NCBI RefSeq assembly: GCF_007753095.1
Contig: NZ_CP036348.1
Span: 6,425,411-6,489,410, forward strand
Source: Rosistilla carotiformis
GTDB lineage: Bacteria > Planctomycetota > Planctomycetia > Pirellulales > Pirellulaceae
Reading direction: 5' to 3'
Length of the DNA stretch: 64,000 nucleotides
In this document: one piece after another, positions 29,325 to 38,536 of the stretch
How the letters are laid out: the number at the start of each line of letters is the position of its first letter
Position numbering within the stretch: the first letter of the stretch is position 1
Position numbers and translations under genes: made by a program
Notes under the pieces: generated by a model
Told to the model about the DNA's origin: nothing
The model's input: only the letters and a program-made list of their open reading frames with translations
Database searches by the model: none

Positions 29325-29644
29325 TTACTGCGGGAATCAATTCCGGTCTAAAGCTCGAACCCGCCATCCTGGACCGCGCGAGCATGGGAAACGGTACGTC
29401 ACAGCGATGCGCGACGCGGCGATTTGCGTATTTTCCCTCTCCCTGCAAGCTGCGAAACGAACAAAAGAATCGACCGCAGCGACTTTAACGGTTAATCAGA
29501 CCTACACGATTTTTCGGAGAATCGGACGTGGATCTGGCTTGCTCTACCCTCTCTAGGCAATCCGGTTGTCCGGGATGCTCAGATTGATCCGATGTTGAGT
29601 GAACCGAACGTGAACCGACATCGGCCTCACTCACAGGCGTTTCC
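29325..29644. other. Intergenic region, histidine kinase / TolC divergent promoters
   Basis: About 320 bases between two divergent starts. It must hold the promoters of both the histidine kinase and the five-gene export cluster. No confident promoter boxes or inverted repeats were found by eye. Confidence 0.4.
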
Positions 29645-31843
29645 GTGCAGCAGTTTCCACTCATACGATCGATAAAGACGATCCGCCGACATTGCCTCTT
29701 GGCAATGTTGACCGCTGCGCCCCTGTCGTTGGCGACCTCGAACGAGCCATCTCCGCAACGTCTGCCCCGCCCGCAGCTTGACATGGCTCAAACTCCCGAG
29801 ACTCCCAAACGTTTGCCCACGCCAGCGTTTAGCACTCCGTCCCGCGAATTACCGCAGGTGATCGGTGAAACGCCCGAGCCGGCAAACCTTCCGCGAACGA
29901 CAGGTGGGATACGAGAAACTCCCCCGCTGCCAATGGTTCCGTCGATCGATTCGCCGCCTCGTACCGATTCACCAAAACGCTTGCCCGCGCTCGGCGCATC
30001 GCCAGCCCCCACGCGTCTGCCACAGCCAACGCCACAGCCGCGGGCGGACTTGACGATCAAAGAAACCGAGACGCAAGCCCCGTCGCCAATCGCCTATCCC
30101 TCGACTTATCCATCAACAGGCATGGCGTTGGACTTTGCAACCCCGCCGATCCCCGCAGTCGCGACGCCGACGCTGACGATCGCAGATCACAACGCGTTGC
30201 CAGCGCGGTTGGAACCCATGTGGTGGAACGCTCAAGTCCAGCAATCTATCGGGATCGGGCCCGCGACGCTGCCGATTTCGATCGACGCTTTAGTGCAATC
30301 CGCACTGATCAACTCGGTGCAGATTCAATCGCTACTGACCGAACCGAAAATTCGACGCGCGACAATCGGTGTCGAACAAGCACAGTTCGACTGGCACAGC
30401 TTTATTGAATCGCAGTTCGATGACAAAAGCGATCCGATCGGAAGCATCTTGACGACCGGATCGGTCGACGGTCGCTTTGAAGACCAAACGTGGGCCGCAG
30501 CAGCGGGTCTACGCCAAAACAATCGGTTGGGTGGAAAGCTGGAAGTTGCTCAAAACGGTGGCAGCCAACGCAACAATTCGCAATTCTTGATCCCCAACCC
30601 GCAGGGAACGACACGGCTGGAATTGAATTACACCCAGCCCTTGCTCAACGGCGCCGGTCGGTTTGTCAATGAGAGCCGGATCGTGCTGGCCCAGCTCGAT
30701 TTTGGAGCGACCGATGATCGCACGCAGGCACGAATCCAAGACCAATTGATCGATGTCACCAACGCGTACTGGGAACTGTACCTCAGCCGCAGCCAGTTGC
30801 TGCAACGTCGCAAGCTGCTCGAAAGTGCGCGGCAAATCTACCAAACCCTGCAAGCCCGCGAAGGCGTTGACGTACTGCAACGCCAGATTCTGCGAGCCCA
30901 AGTCGCGGTCACCGGTCGCGAAGCCGAAGTGATTCGCGCGCAGACGGAGATCCGAAATTCCCAAGCCCGGCTGCGCCGTTTGATCAACGATCCTGAACTG
31001 GTTGCTGCGATGGCACTGGAATGGACACCACAAGACCAACCGCTAGATTTCCGTATCGACATCTCTGCGACCGCGTCGGCGCAGATCGCACTCGCCTCGC
31101 GACCTGAAATTTCCGAAGCAATGCAGCGGGTCAAAGCCCTTTCGGTGCAAGCCGATGTCGCTCGCAATGATATCCTGCCGCGATTGGACCTGTTGGTGCG
31201 AACCTATGTCGCGGGCCTGGAAGAAAACGCCGACACCCTGGGATCGTGGAACCGTCAATTTACCGATGGCCGGCCAAGCTATGGCGTGGGCATGTTGTAT
31301 GAGTTTCCGATTGGCAACCGCGCTGCGAAAGGACGCCTGCAACGCAGTCGTCTGGAGCTGAGCCGAGAGATTCACGATTTTGAATCGACGGTTGAACAGA
31401 CGTTATTGGAAGTCGACATCGCGGTCCGCGAAACCCAGACCGCCTATCGCGAGATGGCCAGCAAACAACGCGCGGTCTACGCCGCGGCGGCCGAAGTCCA
31501 GTATCTCGATGAACGCTGGCGGACGTTGCCAACCCAACAGGACTCCGCGATCTTGTTGTTGGAAAATCTACTCGACGCCCAGCAGCGATTGGGGACCGAG
31601 GAATCGGCCTTTGCCACCGCTCAAGTGACCTACGCGCTCTCATGGATTTCGTTGCGCCGGGCGATGGGAACGCTGTTGTCAATGGACAAGGAACCGATCG
31701 GGGAAAGGCCCCCCGCCATCGCTCCAACGCCCGAATTGCTGGAAGCCGCTCCGACCGAACCGGTTCCGCCACCGCAACGCTTGCCAGCAACCGCCAGCCG
31801 ATATGAAGGTCGCACGGACCAACATGAGGGCGTGCCCCGATGA
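29645..31843 (+). CDS. TolC-family outer-membrane channel with long Pro-rich N-terminus
   Basis: 732 residues from GTG 29645 (first ATG in frame is at 29705). A signal-like segment (about 15-30) is followed by a 160-residue Pro/Thr-rich stretch with repeated RLP motifs (PKRLPTP, PKRLPAL, TRLPQPT). Residues about 205-690 have the two outer-membrane efflux repeats, with long coiled-coil helices (NAYWELYLSRSQLLQRRKL, VDIAVRETQTAYREMASKQ). TolC proteins form a trimeric barrel-tunnel for type I secretion or efflux. The stop overlaps the next gene start as ATGA. The extension is longer than usual for the family; the channel role itself is well supported. Confidence 0.88.
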   Translation: MQQFPLIRSIKTIRRHCLLAMLTAAPLSLATSNEPSPQRLPRPQLDMAQTPETPKRLPTPAFSTPSRELPQVIGETPEPANLPRTTGGIRETPPLPMVPSIDSPPRTDSPKRLPALGASPAPTRLPQPTPQPRADLTIKETETQAPSPIAYPSTYPSTGMALDFATPPIPAVATPTLTIADHNALPARLEPMWWNAQVQQSIGIGPATLPISIDALVQSALINSVQIQSLLTEPKIRRATIGVEQAQFDWHSFIESQFDDKSDPIGSILTTGSVDGRFEDQTWAAAAGLRQNNRLGGKLEVAQNGGSQRNNSQFLIPNPQGTTRLELNYTQPLLNGAGRFVNESRIVLAQLDFGATDDRTQARIQDQLIDVTNAYWELYLSRSQLLQRRKLLESARQIYQTLQAREGVDVLQRQILRAQVAVTGREAEVIRAQTEIRNSQARLRRLINDPELVAAMALEWTPQDQPLDFRIDISATASAQIALASRPEISEAMQRVKALSVQADVARNDILPRLDLLVRTYVAGLEENADTLGSWNRQFTDGRPSYGVGMLYEFPIGNRAAKGRLQRSRLELSREIHDFESTVEQTLLEVDIAVRETQTAYREMASKQRAVYAAAAEVQYLDERWRTLPTQQDSAILLLENLLDAQQRLGTEESAFATAQVTYALSWISLRRAMGTLLSMDKEPIGERPPAIAPTPELLEAAPTEPVPPPQRLPATASRYEGRTDQHEGVPR

Positions 31844-33768
31844 CGTTGCTGCGCCACCACCTGCAAGCGCCCGCTGCGCTCCGCAACCTCCCCAGCCAGG
31901 TCGCCGCGATTCGCGATGCCCAGCGGGCGATCCGTGGATGCGACCCACAAACCTTGAGGGCTCACACAAGCCAATTGCGCACCTTTGTTCAACAGGGGGC
32001 GACGGTTGCCAGCCCCAAAGTGCTGGCGTTGGGCGGTGCGATCGTTTGCGAAGCGGTCGACCAAGTTCTTGGGAAATCGTTGTACGACGTGCAATTGATC
32101 GCCGGGATCATCCTGGCCCATGGCGCGGTTGCCGAGATGCAGACCGGCGAAGGAAAGACGCTATCGGGAGTGATGCCGGCGGTTTTGCACGCCCTACCGG
32201 GACGAGGCGTACATGTCGCAACCCCCAACAGCTACTTGGCGCAACGAGACTTTGAGACCCTGCAACCTGTGATCGAGCACCTGGGCCTGACGGCCGGCTG
32301 TCTCGGCGACGATGCCGAACATGGCGAACGTGCCGACGCCTACCAGTGCGACATCACCTACGCTCCCGGATACGCTTTCGGTTTTGATTACCTTCGCGAT
32401 CAATTGGCGTTGCGATCGGCCGCGGGCAGTCGACTGGGAGACCAATTGCGTCAACGCTTGCGGGGTGCCGCGGGGGAGACGCGACTACTGCAACGCGAGC
32501 GTCGCTGCGCGATTCTCGATGAAATCGATCACGTGCTCATCGACGATGCAATCAGTCCGCTGATCCTCAGCGCTGCCGGAGATCGCGAGGCCCCCGACGC
32601 CGCGATCCACCGCGCCGCCAAACAAATCGCCGCGACGCTCGTCCCGGCGACACACTTCACGATCCCCGAAGATCGCGGCGGGCTGGAATTGCGGCCGGCA
32701 GGGATCGACGCGATCTATCGCGAATCGACGCTGGCCAACGATCCACGGCTACGCCGCGCGTGGCATGAATACGTTCACCTTGCGATTCGTGCCACCCATC
32801 AATTTCAACGCGATGTGCATTACATTGTGTCCGCAGGCAAGATTCGCATTATCGACACCTCCACCGGTCGGATCTTCGACGATCGAACCTGGAACGATGG
32901 CCAGCATCAGGCGATCGAAGCCAAAGAGGGACTGCGGATCACAAGCGAACAGACGGCATTGGCGCGGATCACGCGGCAACGTTTCTTCGGAATGTACGAG
33001 GTGCTCTGCGGTATGACCGGCACGGCCACGGGCTGCGCCGACGAACTGCAAGAGTTTTATCGGCTGTCGGTCGTCCCCGTTCCGTTGCGCGTGCCCAGTC
33101 GCCGACAAACGTTGCCAACGATCCGTTGCCGCACTGCAGAGGAGAAACGGCAGCGGATCGCCGACGAAGCCCGGCAATGCCAACAGCGGTTGCAACCGGT
33201 GTTGATCGGCACGCATTCGATCGCCGACAGCCAACAACTGGCGGAACGGTTTGAACAGCAAGGGCTTCGGTTCGCGCTACTCAACGGAAAACAAGACGCG
33301 GACGAAGCTGAACTGATCGCCGCCGCCGGCCGCGCCGGCGCCATTACGATCGCGACCAATCTGGCCGGACGCGGGACGGACATACACCTCGATCCCGAGG
33401 CCGCCGCCGCGGGAGGTCTCCACGTGATCGTTTCCCAACATCACGCGATCGATCGCGTCGATCGCCAGTTGGTTGGACGGGCGGCGCGTCAAGGCGATCC
33501 CGGCAGCGTCCGCTTCTACTGCGCCCCCGACGATCCGATCTTCCGGCAAGCTCCTTGGATCGCGCGGTGGCTGGAACGTCGACTGGCCCCGCCGCGCGAC
33601 GACACTCCGCGGAGCGATTCGCGCTTGGCCCAGATGATCGCCAAACAACAATCGATCAATCAACGCAAACAAGCCTGCCAACGTCGCGAATTATTTCAGC
33701 GAGATCTGGCAACCCAGAAATTGATCGTCACACCGCGTACCCGAAATGCTCAAGGTATCGAAAAATGA
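31840..33768 (+). CDS. Shortened SecA-like translocase ATPase
   Basis: 642 residues, overlapping TolC (ATGA). SecA hallmarks in order: Walker A TGEGKT (K106), TPNSYLAQRD, Walker B LDEIDHVLIDDAISPLI (D227-E228), a preprotein cross-linking-like domain, GMTGTA (about 391-396), TNLAGRGTDIHLD (about 506-518), and the arginine-finger region GRAARQGDPGS (about 547-557). The nucleotide-binding core thus looks catalytically complete. It ends soon after NBD2: the helical scaffold is cut short and the wing, and the C-terminal zinc-binding tail seen in the roughly 900-residue housekeeping SecA, are absent. It is probably an accessory motor devoted to the substrates of this cluster, not the general SecA. 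Confidence 0.88.
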   Translation: MTLLRHHLQAPAALRNLPSQVAAIRDAQRAIRGCDPQTLRAHTSQLRTFVQQGATVASPKVLALGGAIVCEAVDQVLGKSLYDVQLIAGIILAHGAVAEMQTGEGKTLSGVMPAVLHALPGRGVHVATPNSYLAQRDFETLQPVIEHLGLTAGCLGDDAEHGERADAYQCDITYAPGYAFGFDYLRDQLALRSAAGSRLGDQLRQRLRGAAGETRLLQRERRCAILDEIDHVLIDDAISPLILSAAGDREAPDAAIHRAAKQIAATLVPATHFTIPEDRGGLELRPAGIDAIYRESTLANDPRLRRAWHEYVHLAIRATHQFQRDVHYIVSAGKIRIIDTSTGRIFDDRTWNDGQHQAIEAKEGLRITSEQTALARITRQRFFGMYEVLCGMTGTATGCADELQEFYRLSVVPVPLRVPSRRQTLPTIRCRTAEEKRQRIADEARQCQQRLQPVLIGTHSIADSQQLAERFEQQGLRFALLNGKQDADEAELIAAAGRAGAITIATNLAGRGTDIHLDPEAAAAGGLHVIVSQHHAIDRVDRQLVGRAARQGDPGSVRFYCAPDDPIFRQAPWIARWLERRLAPPRDDTPRSDSRLAQMIAKQQSINQRKQACQRRELFQRDLATQKLIVTPRTRNAQGIEK

Positions 33769-34673
33769 AAGCCTTCACCCAACCCGCCTCATCGCGGTTC
33801 GCCGCGTTGATTCTCATAGCGATCACGGCAAACCAATCCGCGGGTCAGGAAACGGAATCGGCAATTGAGGCCTTTATCGAACCGTACAAGACGATCCAGA
33901 TTCCGGCTACCGAAATCGGAACCTTGGTCAGCATCGACGTCCAAGAAGGGGATCAGGTTCGGCGGGGACAGACCTTGGCCCAAGTCGATGATCGCATCTT
34001 ACAAGCGTCCCTCGCGGCGGCCCGCGTTGCGAGAGATGCCAAAGGAAACCTGCGCGCGGCACAGGCCGAACGCGATGTGAAGCGTCGCCAGTTGGCCAGC
34101 CTGGAAGAACTGCGGACTCGCGGCAACGCGACACAACGTGAAATCGATCGAGCGTTGGCGGATTTCGAAGCGTCCGAGGCGCGTCTGCTGGCGGTCAACG
34201 AAGACCTGGAAATTCGTCGCTTTGAATACGATCGCATCCTAGCGCAACTGGAAAAACGAGTCCTGCAATCGCCCATCGACGGAGTGGTGGCCAGCATCAA
34301 CAAGGATGTCGGGGAATTTGTTGCCCCCACCGATCCCATCGTGATGACGATCGTCCAATTGAACATCATGCAATCGGTTTTCTCGCTGCCCATCTCCGTC
34401 GCCGACAAAATTGTGCCTGGGAAAACAATTCGCTTGACCGTTGGGATCGATGACCAACCCGTTCAAGGCGTGATCGAATCGGTTGCCCCTACCGCGGATG
34501 CGAAAAGTGGAACGGTGCGCGTGAAGATTCGGATCGACAATCCAAACGGCCGCGTTTTCAGTGGCAGCACGTGTCGTTGGGAACTGGATGCCAATCTAAG
34601 GGAAGCGGTTGCCCGCGTCCCCAGTCGTAAGATGTTCATGGCCGAAGCTGGCCGTCAAGCCAAGGGTCGTTAA
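33765..34673 (+). CDS. Periplasmic adaptor (HlyD/RND membrane-fusion) protein
   Basis: 302 residues; the ATG at 33765 overlaps the SecA-like stop (ATGA). A signal peptide (about 1-25) is followed by a lipoyl-like half (PATEIGTLVSIDVQEGDQVRRGQTLAQVD), a long coiled coil (about 80-155), the second lipoyl half (VLQSPIDGVVASINKDVGEFV) and a beta-barrel domain. This is the layout of membrane-fusion proteins that dock on TolC. There is no inner-membrane pump (RND or ABC) in the neighbourhood. In this cluster it probably bridges the inner-membrane components to the TolC channel. Confidence 0.9.
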   Translation: MKAFTQPASSRFAALILIAITANQSAGQETESAIEAFIEPYKTIQIPATEIGTLVSIDVQEGDQVRRGQTLAQVDDRILQASLAAARVARDAKGNLRAAQAERDVKRRQLASLEELRTRGNATQREIDRALADFEASEARLLAVNEDLEIRRFEYDRILAQLEKRVLQSPIDGVVASINKDVGEFVAPTDPIVMTIVQLNIMQSVFSLPISVADKIVPGKTIRLTVGIDDQPVQGVIESVAPTADAKSGTVRVKIRIDNPNGRVFSGSTCRWELDANLREAVARVPSRKMFMAEAGRQAKGR

Positions 34674-34696
34674 CGCCGCAGGAACCTCACCCACGC

Positions 34697-36136
34697 ATGT
34701 CTTTGCCCGTCGACAGCCGACCGAATCAACCGAAACAAGGCAACGCGCCGATGGCCAACTCCGCTGCGCCGTCGGCGGCGGGGGAAGCGCACGCGTTGGC
34801 TGCTGCTTTGGAGCTGTTGATTCAATTGGAAGCGGTCGACGAACTCCCCGTGGCGGCCTCTGTCGCCAGCGACGTGATCGGTGAATTCTGTGGAGCCCAA
34901 CGCGTTGTCGTTGGTTGGTGTCAAGGCAACAGTTCCGTCTGCCAAGTCATCGCCGATACCGATGCCGCGGTCCATGACGCGGCGCAAACATCATATCGCA
35001 AGTTGCAATTTGCACTCGACGAACTGATCGTCCGAGGACATGTCACGGAACTTGAACTCGCCACGCCTCAGGCTCAACCCGCGGCAGCCCTGGCTCTGCG
35101 ACAGTTCGCAATTGCCTCGCATGCGACACGGTTGATCGGTGCCCCGTTAGTCGATGTCGACGGCCGCCGCTGCGGCGCGTGGTTGTTTGTCGACCCCGCG
35201 GAACGCGTTGAATCGCTGCGTGCAGCACATCTGATCGATTCGTTGTCGCGACCGCTGGGGGCGCGATTGGCGACAATCCAGCGTCACCAACCGGGCCGAA
35301 TTGATCGCGCGATCGCCACGGTTCGCGAAACGTTTGCGAACAGCCGCAGCTCTGTCGCGATCGCCGGATCGATGCTACTGATCTTCGGGATGTTGTTTCC
35401 CGTTCACTACAACGTTCGCTGCGATTGTGCGTTGCAGCCGGTCTCACGGCGATTGGTCGCGGCCCCGTTCGACGGCTCGTTGGAGAAGTCGTTTGTCGAC
35501 CCGGGCGATCTCGTCGACGAAAACACGCTACTGGCGCGGATCAGCGCCCGCGAATTGAACTGGGAACTTGCCGGGCTGAAGGCGGAACTGAATCGATCCA
35601 ACAAAGAGCGGCAGGTCTCGCTAGCCAAGCAGGACTACGCCGCATCGCAAATTGCGCAACTGGATTCCCAGCAGGTCAACCATCGATTGCAATTGATCGA
35701 AAGCCGTATCGAACATCTCGATATCCGCAGTCCGTTCAAAGGGGTGGTGATTGCGGGGGACATCAAGCAAGTCGAGGGCGCGCCGCTGGAGACCGGGCAA
35801 ACGTTGTTCGAGATCGCACCGGTTGGTGCCATGATTGTCGAATTGATGATCCCCGAATCCGACTTTGCCTACGTGCGACCGCAGATGCCCGTGCAATTGC
35901 GACTGCACGCCTTTCCGACGCAGCGGATCGAAGGGCGGGTGGAACATATCCATCCCAAAGCCGAAGTGATCGAAAACGAAAACGTGTTCGTCGCCAAGAT
36001 TCGAATCGAGGATGCACACGCGATCTATCGTCCCGGCATGCATGGACGGGCGAAGATTCAATCCGATCGTCGGCCTCTGGCTTGGGTGCTGTTCCACAAA
36101 CCATGGTCCTCGTTGATGATGTGGTTAGGGTGGTAG
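34697..36136 (+). CDS. GAF-like domain fused to a HlyD-type adaptor
   Basis: 479 residues. Residues about 40-205 look like a GAF-type sensory domain (helix-bounded, with LIGAPLVDVDGRRCGAWLFVD). A transmembrane helix lies at about 217-237, then a HlyD-like part with lipoyl halves (RRLVAAPFDGSLEKSFVDPGDL and IRSPFKGVVIAGD), a short coiled coil and beta-barrel (QRIEGRVEHIHPKAEVI). The GAF-like part would be cytosolic and the adaptor part periplasmic. It starts 23 bases after the previous gene and ends 4 bases before the next. The fusion could report cytosolic state to the export line, but no ligand can be inferred. Confidence 0.8.
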   Translation: MSLPVDSRPNQPKQGNAPMANSAAPSAAGEAHALAAALELLIQLEAVDELPVAASVASDVIGEFCGAQRVVVGWCQGNSSVCQVIADTDAAVHDAAQTSYRKLQFALDELIVRGHVTELELATPQAQPAAALALRQFAIASHATRLIGAPLVDVDGRRCGAWLFVDPAERVESLRAAHLIDSLSRPLGARLATIQRHQPGRIDRAIATVRETFANSRSSVAIAGSMLLIFGMLFPVHYNVRCDCALQPVSRRLVAAPFDGSLEKSFVDPGDLVDENTLLARISARELNWELAGLKAELNRSNKERQVSLAKQDYAASQIAQLDSQQVNHRLQLIESRIEHLDIRSPFKGVVIAGDIKQVEGAPLETGQTLFEIAPVGAMIVELMIPESDFAYVRPQMPVQLRLHAFPTQRIEGRVEHIHPKAEVIENENVFVAKIRIEDAHAIYRPGMHGRAKIQSDRRPLAWVLFHKPWSSLMMWLGW

Positions 36137-36140
36137 CAGC

Positions 36141-38312
36141 ATGTCGACGATGATCGATCGCTTGACGGACGACGTCAGCCAATGGAAACCGCGGATAGCC
36201 TCCGAATTGGTTTTCTGGCCCGACCGCGTTGGCGGCGCCACCCGGTACCGGATCGAGGTCCCCGCGCGGCACAAATTCTTTTCGGTAGGATATGAAGAAT
36301 ATGTCTTCATCTCGCTGCTCGACGGCAACACCACCGTCGCGCAAGCTTGCGGCCGCGCCGCTCAGACACTAGGCCGCGAGGCGCTGACCCAACGGCAGGC
36401 CGACTCGATCACGCACTGGCTGCTGCAACAGCGGCTGGCACGGATCGACGGCGCTCCGCGTGCTTCGTCCACGGCTTCAGGCCCAGCGGACCAGGAATCC
36501 GACAAAGGGCTGCTGCGACGGTTCAATCCGTTCTGGATCAAGCTGCCATTGCCGCACGCCGAGCATTGGATCACCACGGCATCGGCATGTTTGAAACCGG
36601 CGTTTTCGCCGCCCGCCGTGCTGGCCGCTTGTCTGATCTCATGGATTGCGGTGGCAAGTATCGCGATGCAATGGGATCGATTTATCGCATCGTCAGCGGC
36701 CATCTTCAGTCCCAGCACTTGGATTGCCACCTTCACGACTTGGATCCTGTTGAAGTTCATTCACGAACTGGGACACGCCGCCGCGGCCCGACGCTACGGA
36801 TGCGAAACAACGCAGGTCGGGATTGTCCTGGTGCTGCTGGCACCCTTGGCGTACGTGGACGTAACGACCAGCTGGCGTTTGCGCTCGCGATGGCAACGGA
36901 TCTCGATCGCCGCAGCGGGGATGTACTTGGAATGGACGCTCGCGGCAACCGCGGCGATTGCATGGAGCTGGATCGATTCGCCCGTCGCCAGTTTTCATCT
37001 GTTCAACATCATCGTGGCAGCCAGCCTTTCGACCGTCCTCTTTAACGCCAATCCGCTGATGCGATTCGATGGCTACTACATCCTGACCGACCTGTTGGAA
37101 TTGCCGAACCTAGCCGCTGAAGGATCGATGGCGGTTCGCGATTTGGCCAGCCGGTTGTTTTTTGCACGCGGAGTCGGCCGCGATCGGCACTTTGGATGGC
37201 GGCGATCGGTAGTGATTGGATATGGCCTGGCAGCGATGGTTTGGCGGATATTGATTTGCATCACCCTCGCAACGGCGGCGGCATTTATGTTCCGCGGTGC
37301 GGGGATCGTTCTGGTTGGCTTCGCTATTTTTGCCTGGGTGATACGCCCCACCGCGCGGATGCTTCAAACGCTGAATCGACGACGCCAGCAAGATCCCGCC
37401 GCGTGCGTTCGCGGCGTGCTGGTTGGCGGCTCTTTGGCGGTGCTAGCTGGGGCTGGGATCTTCTATCTGCCGATCAATACAGCCATCGTCGCGCCGGCGG
37501 TGGTCGATCAAGGAGAGGATGTGCTGGTCCGCAGTGCGACCGATGGCTTCATCATTGCGATCGAGGTGGTCGACGGCCAATCGGTCCAAGCCGGCGACGT
37601 CTTGATCCGGCTGCAGAACGAAGACCTACACCAACAGCAAGTGGAATTGCAGGCGGAAATCGGACAGTCGGATATCCGCAAGCGGAGCGCCACCGAGAAA
37701 CAAGATGTCGCTGCGGCACAGATGGAACAGCAGACCCGACAAGCACTCGACGAACGCAGCCGCCAGTTGCAAACGCAGATCGATGGCCTGACCCTTCGCG
37801 CACATCGCGGGGGGACCATCGTCGCGCGCGATCTTGCCGATCGGCTGCAGCAATACGTCGCCGAGGGAACCGAACTGCTGACAATCGCGGAACCCCGTGA
37901 CCGCCGTGTACTCGCGTCGATTGCCCAACAAGATATCCGTCAGGTTGCGATGCAGGTGGGGCAACCGGTGGAAATCCGGACTGCGGCGCGCGATCGAGCC
38001 AGCGGCCGGTTAGTTCACATCCATCCACTGGCATCTAGCGAGCTTCCTCACGCCGCACTGGCCAGCATCCATAACGGCCCCTTGCCGGTTCGGACCGACC
38101 AAGACACCCAGACCAAGCGCGGATACCGGCTATTGGCACCACGATTCGAAGCGGTCGTCGATATCGATCCCACACAGATCGATCGACTGCCCGTTGGACA
38201 AACCGTCAAAGTTCGTATCGGTCACCAAACGTTGACGATCTATCAGCGTCTGGAGGCTTGGCTCCGTCAGCTGCTGGAGACCCATCGCACCGCGGCACGC
38301 AACGAGACTTAG
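36141..38312 (+). CDS. PqqD-like / M50 site-2 protease / HlyD fusion membrane protein
   Basis: 723 residues. The N-terminus (about 35-105) resembles a PqqD-type winged-helix peptide-binding domain (YVFISLLDGNTTVAQACG). A multi-helix membrane part carries the M50 zinc motif HELGH (H208-H212) and the partner motif NPLMRFDGYY with D310, so the protease site looks intact. Further membrane helices lead to a periplasmic HlyD-like segment (about 430-715) with lipoyl and coiled-coil parts. Such 'putative peptide zinc metalloprotease' proteins are known beside peptide or bacteriocin maturation systems. Here it ends the five-gene unit. Function as a processing and export component is inferred. Confidence 0.85.
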   Translation: MSTMIDRLTDDVSQWKPRIASELVFWPDRVGGATRYRIEVPARHKFFSVGYEEYVFISLLDGNTTVAQACGRAAQTLGREALTQRQADSITHWLLQQRLARIDGAPRASSTASGPADQESDKGLLRRFNPFWIKLPLPHAEHWITTASACLKPAFSPPAVLAACLISWIAVASIAMQWDRFIASSAAIFSPSTWIATFTTWILLKFIHELGHAAAARRYGCETTQVGIVLVLLAPLAYVDVTTSWRLRSRWQRISIAAAGMYLEWTLAATAAIAWSWIDSPVASFHLFNIIVAASLSTVLFNANPLMRFDGYYILTDLLELPNLAAEGSMAVRDLASRLFFARGVGRDRHFGWRRSVVIGYGLAAMVWRILICITLATAAAFMFRGAGIVLVGFAIFAWVIRPTARMLQTLNRRRQQDPAACVRGVLVGGSLAVLAGAGIFYLPINTAIVAPAVVDQGEDVLVRSATDGFIIAIEVVDGQSVQAGDVLIRLQNEDLHQQQVELQAEIGQSDIRKRSATEKQDVAAAQMEQQTRQALDERSRQLQTQIDGLTLRAHRGGTIVARDLADRLQQYVAEGTELLTIAEPRDRRVLASIAQQDIRQVAMQVGQPVEIRTAARDRASGRLVHIHPLASSELPHAALASIHNGPLPVRTDQDTQTKRGYRLLAPRFEAVVDIDPTQIDRLPVGQTVKVRIGHQTLTIYQRLEAWLRQLLETHRTAARNET

Positions 38313-38536
38313 AAACTCCATCCAATCCACAACCGCCCTGTCCCTTCCTGAACAGATCAATAGCAATCGCAATTCATACACGACGCACGTTCGTACACGC
38401 CCTTCCGGAACCTTCATCACCCCATTGGGTGCGAATTGTATTGCGCTTCAAAAAGCCTAAAATCTGCCAGTGGGTTGGGGCGCTGGAAATCCTGGGGTTC
38501 GTACGACCATCGCGTCCTTATTCGTGTGGAATTCGC

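Noticed and set aside
29645-38312. Reading the cluster as an ordinary RND or type I efflux system
   Set aside because: No RND pump or ABC ATPase gene lies within the cluster or the rest of the window; the only motor is SecA-like.
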